Part shown: piece by piece, positions 57,604-64,000 of the stretch | Layout: every line of letters begins with the position of its first letter | How positions within the stretch are numbered: position 1 is the stretch's first letter | Assembly: GCF_001592365.1 (NCBI RefSeq) | Contig: NZ_BCWU01000009.1 | Coordinates: 62,001 to 126,000, forward strand | DNA from: Gordonia hydrophobica NBRC 16057 | GTDB taxonomy: Bacteria > Actinomycetota > Actinomycetes > Mycobacteriales > Mycobacteriaceae | DNA: 64,000 nt | Direction of reading: 5' to 3' | Made by a program: the position numbers and the translations under genes | The notes under the pieces: model-generated | What the model saw: the letters and a program-made list of their open reading frames with translations, nothing else | Database searches by the model: none | What the model was told of the DNA's origin: nothing

Positions 57604-58827
57604 GTGCTCAACTTCATCTACTACCCGGTGTCCTGGATCATGTGGGTCTGGCACTGGTTGTTCGACGCCATACTGCCGAACTCCCCGGGATGGTCGGGCG
57701 TTGCGTGGGCGCTGTCGGTGGTGTTCCTGGTCTTCTCGCTCCGCGCGATCCTGTACAAGCCGTTCGTCAAGCAGATCCGTACGACGAAGCAGATGCAGGA
57801 AATCAATCCGCAGATGCAGGCGATTCGCAAGAAGTACGCCAACGACCGCGTCAAGATGACCGAGGAGATGCAGAAGCTCCAGAAGGAGCACGGCTTCAAC
57901 CCCCTCCTCGGCTGTCTGCCGATGTTCATGCAGGTCCCGGTCTTCATCGGCCTGTTTCACGTGTTGCGGTCGTTCAACCGCTACATCCCTGACGGCGGTG
58001 GATTCGGTGTGCCGCATACCGGCCCCAGTCTGTCGCTCGAAGCGAACCGCACGATCGGTAACTACGCGTTCAGCCCCGAGCAGGTGCAGGACTTCCTGGA
58101 CGCTCGCCTCTTCGGTGTCCCGCTGTCGTCGTACGTCACGCAGCCGATGGCGCAGTGGCAGGCCTTCATGCACGACGCCACGAGCAGCAATCTCGTTCCG
58201 GTCGACTTCACCCGTATCGACATCGTCATCGTCGTCGTTCCGCTGATGCTGATCGCATCGCTCGCCACCCACATGAACTCGCGCGCCTCGGTCGCTCGCC
58301 AGACCGCCGCTGCGGAAGAGAACCCGCAGACCCGCATCATGAACAAGCTCGCGCTCTACGTCTTCCCCCTCGGCGTTCTCGTGATGGGTGTCTTCTTCCC
58401 CGTCGCCATCCTCCTCTACTGGGTGTCGAACAACGCGTGGACCTACGGTCAGCAGCACCTCGTCTTCGGCAAGATCGCCAGGGAAGAGGCAGCCGCGAAG
58501 GAAGCGAAGGAAGAGCGTCTGAAAGCCGCGGCGCCCAAGCCCGGTGCCCGGCCGGACAAGACCAAACGTCAGAGTGCCGTGGCGGTCGTCGACGGCGACG
58601 TCGAGGACTCGAACGGCTCGGTCGATCTGTCGAAGGACTCGCAGAAGTCGTCGACTGCGAAGGGTAAGGGACAGGCCGAGGTCGCGAAGCGTAAGACCGG
58701 CTCCACCGCGCCTGCCGCAAAGAAGGCCGCCGGTGCCACGGGGAACAAGCCCTCGCCGGGGCAACGTCCGGGCGGCGCACGCCAGGCAGGCAGCAAGCGC
58801 AACAAGAAGAAGCGAGGCGGGCGCTGA
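57604..58827 (+). CDS. yidC: Membrane protein insertase YidC
   Basis: 407 residues, GTG start. Five-helix YidC/Oxa1 core without the large E. coli-type periplasmic domain. [20 protein letters not shown] and the C1 coiled region [17 protein letters not shown] are clear. The cytoplasmic tail from about 300 is long and Lys/Ala-rich, probably contacting ribosomes. Confidence 0.96.
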   Translation: MLNFIYYPVSWIMWVWHWLFDAILPNSPGWSGVAWALSVVFLVFSLRAILYKPFVKQIRTTKQMQEINPQMQAIRKKYANDRVKMTEEMQKLQKEHGFNPLLGCLPMFMQVPVFIGLFHVLRSFNRYIPDGGGFGVPHTGPSLSLEANRTIGNYAFSPEQVQDFLDARLFGVPLSSYVTQPMAQWQAFMHDATSSNLVPVDFTRIDIVIVVVPLMLIASLATHMNSRASVARQTAAAEENPQTRIMNKLALYVFPLGVLVMGVFFPVAILLYWVSNNAWTYGQQHLVFGKIAREEAAAKEAKEERLKAAAPKPGARPDKTKRQSAVAVVDGDVEDSNGSVDLSKDSQKSSTAKGKGQAEVAKRKTGSTAPAAKKAAGATGNKPSPGQRPGGARQAGSKRNKKKRGGR

Positions 58828-58875
58828 GTACAGCGCTGCCCTCCCCCAGACGTTTTCCATGAAGTGAGGTAACAA

Positions 58876-59430
58876 ATGACGGACCAGACCGTGTCGCCGG
58901 ACGACACCGAACAGGTCGAACCGACCGAGGCCGAGCCCCAGGCCGCAGAGGTCGAAGAGGTCGACGAAGAGGATCAGTTGGTCGAGGAAGGCGAGATCGC
59001 CGGCGACTACTTGGAGCAGTTGCTCGACATCCTGGACTTCGACGGCGACATCGACCTCGACGTTGACGGAGACCGCGCGATCGTCAGTATCGACGGCGGC
59101 AAGGATCTGACGAAGCTCGTCGGACGTGACGGCGAGATCCTCGACGCACTCCAGGAGCTGACCCGGCTCGCCGTGCAGCAGGTGACCGGAGATCGAAGCC
59201 GCTTGATGCTTGACATCTCGCGCTGGCGGGCCGACCGCCGTGATCGCCTCGCACGCATCGGTACCGAGGTCGCCGAACGAGTCCGCGATTCCGGTGAGCG
59301 GGAGTCGCTGGATCCGATGACTCCGTTCGAGCGGAAGATCGTGCACGACGCCGTCGCTGCGGTTGATGGGGTCTACAGCGAGAGCGAGGGTTCAGAGCCC
59401 AATCGTCGCGTGGTCGTCCTCAAGGAGTGA
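58876..59430 (+). CDS. jag: Jag/KhpB RNA-binding protein (KH and R3H domains)
   Basis: 184 residues. Acidic N-terminus replaces the Jag_N domain; KH domain about 55-120 with LVGRDGEILDALQELTRLAV; R3H domain about 125-184 ending MTPFERKIVHDAVA, SESEGSEPNRRVVV. RNA-binding partner in the yidC operon, linked to growth and division in Gram-positives. Confidence 0.94.
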   Translation: MTDQTVSPDDTEQVEPTEAEPQAAEVEEVDEEDQLVEEGEIAGDYLEQLLDILDFDGDIDLDVDGDRAIVSIDGGKDLTKLVGRDGEILDALQELTRLAVQQVTGDRSRLMLDISRWRADRRDRLARIGTEVAERVRDSGERESLDPMTPFERKIVHDAVAAVDGVYSESEGSEPNRRVVVLKE

Positions 59431-59449
59431 CCACTCCCCTGGACTAACG

Positions 59450-59479
59450 CAATGCCCCGGACTCAGGTCCGGGGCATTG
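59450..59479 (+). terminator. Terminator after jag
   Basis: CAATGCCCCGGAC and its complement form a perfect 13-bp stem with loop TCAG, 20 bases past the jag stop. TGTCGTATGT follows. Confidence 0.8.
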
Positions 59480-59646
59480 TCGTATGTCGGGCGGTCGCCG
59501 TCAGTGAACCTTTTCGGGGACTGATACCGACTGCTAGGGCATCGCTGTGCGTCCTTCATCTTTTCGACACTGTGACCTTTTAGGGTGGGGTCTGCGTTCG
59601 TGAGCTGCCGCGATCAAGGATCCGAATATCATCGATGTAATTCGCT

Positions 59647-59660
59647 GTTTCACGTAGAAC
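59647..59660. promoter_or_regulatory. Degenerate parS-like site
   Basis: GTTTCACGTAGAAC, one base off the palindrome. Four similar sites: GTTTTACGTGAAAC at 60906-60919, GTTTCACGGGAAAC at 61226-61239, GTTCCACGTGACAC at 61384-61397, GTTCAACGTGAAAC at 61954-61967. Confidence 0.55.
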
Positions 59661-59736
59661 GGAGAGAACCGTGTCTTGATCGGTTCGCCTGTCGTGGTCG
59701 CCTGTGTACGCCTCCTGTCCGTCGCATGCCCGAGGT

Positions 59737-59750
59737 GTTCCACGTGAAAC
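59737..59750. promoter_or_regulatory. parS: parS site
   Basis: GTTCCACGTGAAAC, consensus centromere site bound by ParB, in copy A of the duplication. Confidence 0.85.
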
Positions 59751-60150
59751 GATCACGGGTTTCGACATGGAGGGACCGTCGTCTGAACGGTGCTTCTCGC
59801 AGCACGATGCGGTCACCTCCCCCGGGTCCGCCTTCTCCCTCACGCAAGTGTCGGATCCTGGGTAGCCCGCGAGATGTGTCGCAGTGGATGCTCGGATCAA
59901 CGCGGACGTCGTAGTTGAACCCTGCCGGAGGCTCGTGGGCACCACCCCAGACGGCGGATGAAAGTTGACCCCTTTCGCACTCGTGAGGGCGTGACTTCCG
60001 TTGGCGATCGAACCGGGATTCCTCGCCTGTACAAAGCGGGATTTCGATCAAGGCGATCTTTCGTCGGACCGGTGTCACCACGAAGATGGTGCGGCCGGCA
60101 CGGCGATCAAGAGTCGTCGGCGACCGTGAACGATTGGATCCTGCAGATAG

Positions 60151-60547
60151 GGAGCGACCACTCCCCTGAACTAGCGCACATGGCGTACCGTCGGGCGGTC
60201 GCAGTGAACCGTTTCGCGGGATCTGAATTCTAGTGATGCAGTTCAAAGCTTCACATGGAACAGAGAGCGCGGTCTCCCGATTGAATATGGCTGTTGTGTT
60301 TGCGCGTGCACTTCCTGTCCGCACCATGCGCCAGATGTTCCACGTGAAACGGTGACGTATGGCGAACTGGGAGGGCCCGTCGTCCGAACGCTGCTTCTCA
60401 CAGCACGACGCGGTGGTCCCAGTCCGGCTGCTCTCGCAAGCATGGCTGGCGTCCCTGGACGCCCCCGAGACCTGTTTCGACGGATGCTCGGATCAACGCG
60501 GACGTCGTAGTTGAACCCTGCCGGCGACTCGCGAACAGCGCCCCAGA
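60151..60547. repeat. Tandem duplication, copy B
   Basis: GGAGCGACCACTCCCCT at its start corresponds to the jag stop region GGAGTGACCACTCCCCT. Its parS (60337-60350) is identical to and exactly 600 bases from that of copy A, and bases 60482-60524 match the 43-base block perfectly. Confidence 0.7.
60337..60350. promoter_or_regulatory. parS: parS site
   Basis: GTTCCACGTGAAAC, in copy B, 600 bases from the previous site. Confidence 0.85.
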
Positions 60548-62049
60548 CGACGGTGTGGATTCCAGTCATCGTTGCGCTGCCCGCCGACTCCCGGCTCAGG
60601 CCAGATACTTCGGCCAGATCGTGTCTCTTCCTTCCACACGGGACCGTCGGAACTCATCGGACCTCGCCGGATAGGACGAGCACCGCTCACGACGGCGAAG
60701 TCTCTGCTTGTCGGACAAGTCTCCCCGGTTCGCGCGGTGCTGCACGGAGGCGACAGTGGCGTCGAATGATCAGAAGGAGCGGTGCAGCCTGGTTGGCTAC
60801 ACTGGCGAATCTGTAGGGGTGGGAGGCACGCGGTCGGCGTCGCGGACCGCGCTGTACGGTCGTGAGGCATTCTCCGGGGATGATCAGACTTCGTCCGATG
60901 CCGATGTTTTACGTGAAACGAAGAGTAGGCCTGAATATCGGCCCGGACGCGTTGCGACGGTGACACGGTGAGAGACGACGCCGCGACGACCAACAGCCAG
61001 ACCGTCGCCGCAGGACGCTCAAGTTCAGGCCGGGAGCAGGTGCGGATCCGACGCGTCGGTACCGAACGATCCTGTAATCGCGGTCTGGTCCGTCTATGTG
61101 TCTGGCAGATCCTCCTGCGGTTCTCGACCGCAGCATCCACGACGCCTCGTGCTTCAGTCGTGGCGGGTCATCAGGCTTTGGGGTGACGCCACAGGACCCC
61201 GCCGCCGTGGACCGGGGAACTCGATGTTTCACGGGAAACAACGCCGGGCTTGACGAGACTCATACTGCCGGCAGGTTCTTCCCCTCCCCCGCGAGCGATT
61301 GACATCGGACAGCGTCGTCGATGTGATAGCCAGTTCTGAACTTCTGTCGCCGAAGTTGAAGTTGGGCTGGGAATCGCATCGGCGTTCCACGTGACACCTT
61401 CTCGTCGGAGGCGACTTATGTGTACAGACGATTGATTCCTGGTGGCCGGCGTTCGTGGCTGGGATCGGTCGGACGAGAGCCTCGCCAACGACCACCGCTT
61501 CCCACGATGCCGCCGGAAGCTCGCGAAGGTCTCGATAAGCTGGGTTCGCTTCGGTCGCAGGTAGCACTCGACCAACGTGGGGACGACCATGACCGGGAAT
61601 CAATCATTCAGGCGGTCGATGACCACGTGTCGGGTTAATGGCTCCGGTGAGGCGTCGATGGTGCACCGTTCTGTCTCAGGCGTCTCGTTCCGATGAGGGC
61701 GCGTCGCCCTGGACTGATCGACGATTCCCGCTGGCTCTCGTGTTGGTCGCTGACTGCCACGCTCTCGTCGGTCCCCCGCTTGGCCGACCTGCCTGTCGCT
61801 CCACTCCGTCCACGACCCCGGTCGCATCTGATCCGACGATCCCGCAGAATGGATTGCCATGTACTTCTGAGCGGAAGTCGCGCGCATGGGCGCGTGCAGA
61901 AGCTCCTGGCTCGACAGCCCGCCAGCGCCTCAGTTCTGCTCCAAAGAGCCGGTGTTCAACGTGAAACATAGTTCGTGTTCGCTCGCAGTCCGGAGCAGTG
62001 GTGAGGGCGGGAAACCACCACGGATCTTGGTCGGGTAGGTAAGAGCTAT

Positions 62050-62144
62050 TCATCCACAGAGTTTCAGAAAGGGTGACGTTAATCCACAGCGTGAAGCATC
62101 GCTGCATGTCGATCTGTGGATAGATTGCGGTTCACTGTGGATAC
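62050..62144. promoter_or_regulatory. Cluster of four near-consensus DnaA boxes
   Basis: TCATCCACA (62050-62058), TAATCCACA (62080-62088), TGTGGATAG (62115-62123) and TGTGGATAC (62136-62144), each one base from consensus. The first two face the last two. Confidence 0.55.
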
Positions 62145-62325
62145 CGCTTCCCGCGGTGTCGACGAGCCTGTTGCGCGACTAAGCTTGAAGGCAAGAAGTA
62201 TGGGGCTCATCGGTTGATCGAGTCCCAAAGATGACAGTGTTGCCGACTCTGATCGGTGGCACTTCGAACCAAGCATTCCTCCGTGGGATCTCGTCGGGAG
62301 AAGCGAGCGGGACGTTCGAGTTCAC

Positions 62326-62339
62326 GTTTCACGTGGAAC
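62326..62339. promoter_or_regulatory. parS: parS site
   Basis: GTTTCACGTGGAAC, 65 bases upstream of rsmG. Confidence 0.88.
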
Positions 62340-62370
62340 ACGAGGTCGGTGCGCGCACATACTTGCCGAT

Positions 62371-62384
62371 GTTCCACGTGGAAC
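62371..62384. promoter_or_regulatory. parS: parS site within a 26-bp perfect palindrome
   Basis: GTTCCACGTGGAAC, extended to a perfect palindrome at 62365-62390 by GCCGAT/ATCGGC. Ends 14 bases before the rsmG start, so it overlaps the promoter or leader. Confidence 0.9.
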
Positions 62385-62403
62385 ATCGGCGAGACGAGGG
62401 GCG

Positions 62404-63111
62404 ATGACGGACGACGTCGAACAGCACGAAGGACAACCGGAGGCTACCCCGCCGATTGCCGGCCAGATCTTCGGTGACCGGTTGGCTCTGGCTGAGGAGT
62501 ACGCACGCGTCCTCACCGAAGAAGGTGTACTCCGCGGGCTGATTGGACCTCGCGAAGTTCCGCAGTTGTGGACCAGACATCTACTGAACTGCGGAGTGCT
62601 GTCCGAGGTGATCGAACAAGATGAGACAGTCATCGACGTGGGTTCGGGTGCGGGGTTCCCCGGGATTCCGTTGGCGATCGCCCGACCAGATCTAACCATC
62701 ACGTTGATCGATCCACTGCTGCGCCGAACGACGTTCCTCGACGAGGTCGTGGCCTCGCTCCCGCTTCCGAATGTCACCGTGGTTCGTGGTCGCGCAGAAG
62801 AGAAGGCAGTGCTGAAGGCGGTGGAACCCGCCGATGTGGTGACCTCCAGGGCGGTCGCACCGCTCGAGCGTCTGGCCCGATGGTCCGCTCCCCTGATTCG
62901 AGGCGGAGGGCGGCTCGTCGCACTGAAGGGAAGGTCAGCGGCGGACGAGATCGCTCGCGACTGGGAGAAGGTTCTGCGCCTCGGAATTCGAGACCTGAGA
63001 GTCGAAGAATGCGGGACAATACTGGAGACGCCGACGACGTTGATCATCGGACGACGTATCGAGAGTGCGCGCGATGCCCGTGGCGCTCGCAAGTCTGGCC
63101 AACGGAAATAG
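62404..63111 (+). CDS. rsmG: 16S rRNA (guanine-527-N7)-methyltransferase
   Basis: 235 residues. SAM-binding motif VIDVGSGAGFPGIPLAIARP, and EQDETVIDV, VTSRAVAPL and LKGRSAADEI fit RsmG/GidB. Modifies G527 of 16S rRNA; loss gives low-level streptomycin resistance in other species. ATG start after GAGGGG. Followed by parA after 69 bases. Confidence 0.95.
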   Translation: MTDDVEQHEGQPEATPPIAGQIFGDRLALAEEYARVLTEEGVLRGLIGPREVPQLWTRHLLNCGVLSEVIEQDETVIDVGSGAGFPGIPLAIARPDLTITLIDPLLRRTTFLDEVVASLPLPNVTVVRGRAEEKAVLKAVEPADVVTSRAVAPLERLARWSAPLIRGGGRLVALKGRSAADEIARDWEKVLRLGIRDLRVEECGTILETPTTLIIGRRIESARDARGARKSGQRK

Positions 63112-63180
63112 GGGGATTCTGAATTGGTGTCATTTCGACGCAGGGCGCACAATGGAAGCACTGACCGAAGGAGTTCCGGG

Positions 63181-64000
63181 GTGCCGAAACACGAGCCGAG
63201 CGTTTCACGTGAAACGCCTCCCGCCGCACCAACCACCAGTTACGACGACACCCCGATAGCGACGGCCGCGGCGCGCGCGAGCGAAGTGCTGACGCCCGGC
63301 GGCACCGGTACCCTCCCCCGCCCTCCGCAACCGCGAGTCATGACCATCGCGAACCAGAAGGGCGGCGTCGGTAAGACGACGTCGGCGGTGAATCTGGCGG
63401 CAGGCTTGGCATTGCACGGGCTCGGGGTTCTCGTTATTGACCTTGATCCGCAGGGCAATGCGAGCACTGCGCTGGGGATCGATCACCGTCAGCCGGGGAT
63501 TGCGTCGGTGTACGAGATGCTGCTGGACGACGTACCGTTGCGCGATGCGATTCAGCGGTCGCCCTTCAATGAGCGTCTGTACTGCGTGCCGTCGACGCTT
63601 GATCTGGCGGGCGCCGAGATTGAACTCGTCTCCGTTGTGGCGCGAGAGAGCCGCCTTCGGAACGCACTCGACATGGATCTGCTGTCCCAGCTCAACATCG
63701 ACTACGTACTGATCGATTGCCCGCCGTCCCTCGGCTTGCTGACGGTCAACGCGATGGTGGCGGCACAAGAAGTCTTGATCCCGATTCAGTGTGAGTACTA
63801 CGCACTGGAGGGTGTCGGCCAGCTGTTGCGCAACATCGAACTGGTCCAGGCGCACCTCAACAAGGGGCTGCATGTCTCGACGATCCTGCTCACCATGTAC
63901 GACGGTCGCACCAAGCTCGCTGACCAAGTCGCTGCTGAAGTGCGGAATCACTTCGGTGACAAGGTGTTGTCGACGATCATTCCGCGTAGCGTGAAGGTCT
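63181..64000 (+). CDS. parA: Chromosome partitioning ATPase ParA, cut by window edge
   Basis: Open to the window end (273 codons visible), no stop seen. Deviant Walker A is KGGVGKTTSAVN at about residues 65-76; switch motif DLDPQGNAST and DCPPSLGLLTVNAM follow. GTG start with AAGGAG. A 59-residue N-terminal tail precedes the fold. That tail encodes a perfect parS as VSRETP. ParB is expected next. Confidence 0.96.
   Translation, partial: MPKHEPSVSRETPPAAPTTSYDDTPIATAAARASEVLTPGGTGTLPRPPQPRVMTIANQKGGVGKTTSAVNLAAGLALHGLGVLVIDLDPQGNASTALGIDHRQPGIASVYEMLLDDVPLRDAIQRSPFNERLYCVPSTLDLAGAEIELVSVVARESRLRNALDMDLLSQLNIDYVLIDCPPSLGLLTVNAMVAAQEVLIPIQCEYYALEGVGQLLRNIELVQAHLNKGLHVSTILLTMYDGRTKLADQVAAEVRNHFGDKVLSTIIPRSVKV
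63202..63215. promoter_or_regulatory. parS: parS site inside the parA coding sequence
   Basis: GTTTCACGTGAAAC, perfect palindrome at codons 8-12 of parA, read as VSRET. Confidence 0.9.

Larger units (their letters stand above)
59424..59959. repeat. Tandem duplication, copy A (jag stop to parS region)
   Basis: Begins at the last jag codons, includes the terminator, a degenerate and a good parS, and a 43-base block at 59886-59928. Copy B keeps the order but has diverged and lacks about 127 bases including the terminator. Confidence 0.7.
59431..62403. other. 3-kb stretch without credible genes, parS-rich
   Basis: Between jag and rsmG. Open frames here are short, Arg/Ser/Pro-biased, and read through parS sites and repeats on both strands. 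Contents: the jag terminator, the tandem duplication, parS-like sites, and a DnaA-box cluster at 62050-62144. No RNA gene recognised. Confidence 0.65.

Noticed and set aside
59650..60569. Two related minus-strand open frames sharing AGFNYDVRVDPSI
   Set aside because: The similarity comes from the DNA duplication; both read through parS sites, and the frames are not otherwise conserved.
60493..61140. Open frame of 215 codons on the minus strand
   Set aside because: Composition is Arg/Ser/Pro-rich without domains, and its 3' end reads through repeat copy B, so it looks like chance in GC-rich DNA.

Overview
High-GC actinobacterial DNA from the replication-origin neighbourhood of a Mycobacteriales genome. 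The gene order pbpA-pknA-pknB/trpG/crgA/PH protein/rhomboid/ppiA, then tRNA-Ile, tRNA-Ala, DUF3566, gyrA, gyrB, dciA, recF, dnaN, oriC, dnaA, rpmH, rnpA, yidD, yidC, jag, rsmG and parA is the mycobacterial origin order. A Gordonia-like genus is my best guess from general character only; nothing in the window proves the genus.

Layout. (1) 1-8.5 kb: cell-wall and division block, namely the end of a class B PBP, two receptor-like Ser/Thr kinases, trpG, CrgA, a PH-domain membrane protein, a rhomboid protease, cyclophilin, and a 57-residue membrane protein sitting where mycobacteria carry cwsA. (2) 8.5-44.7 kb: about 36 kb of accessory genes between the cwsA/ppiA end and tRNA-Ala, which are near neighbours in Mycobacterium tuberculosis. 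It holds dehydrogenases, diaminopimelate dehydrogenase, a copper set (YcnI, CopC, CopD), a DUF1326/DUF2182 pair, transporters with a GntR regulator, two paralogous TPR proteins (one frameshifted), an OsmC/FMO/MFS operon, a methylmalonate-semialdehyde dehydrogenase/alcohol dehydrogenase operon with a LysR regulator, a MarR/MFS/RclA-like operon, and a 383-bp IS-derived MITE. (3) 44.7-59.4 kb: tRNAs and the conserved gyrA-to-jag core with oriC between dnaN and dnaA. (4) 59.4-64 kb: a 3-kb stretch without credible genes, rich in ParB-binding parS palindromes and DnaA-box-like sites and containing a diverged tandem duplication, followed by rsmG and the start of parA.

The most unusual signal is a 16-bp palindrome, TGTGCR-N4-YGCACA, that I find four times. 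Each copy lies upstream of an accessory transcription unit: ycnI-copC/copD, DUF1326-DUF2182, the TPR gene, and mmsA-adh/lysR. This suggests one unrecognised regulon joining copper-type proteins, predicted metal-binding DUF proteins, an uncharacterised His-rich TPR protein and an aldehyde/alcohol-oxidation operon. Other points of interest are the TPR paralogue broken by what looks like loss of one GT dinucleotide, the parS-rich tandem duplication, DnaA-box pairs away from oriC, and the MITE with an 8-bp target duplication.
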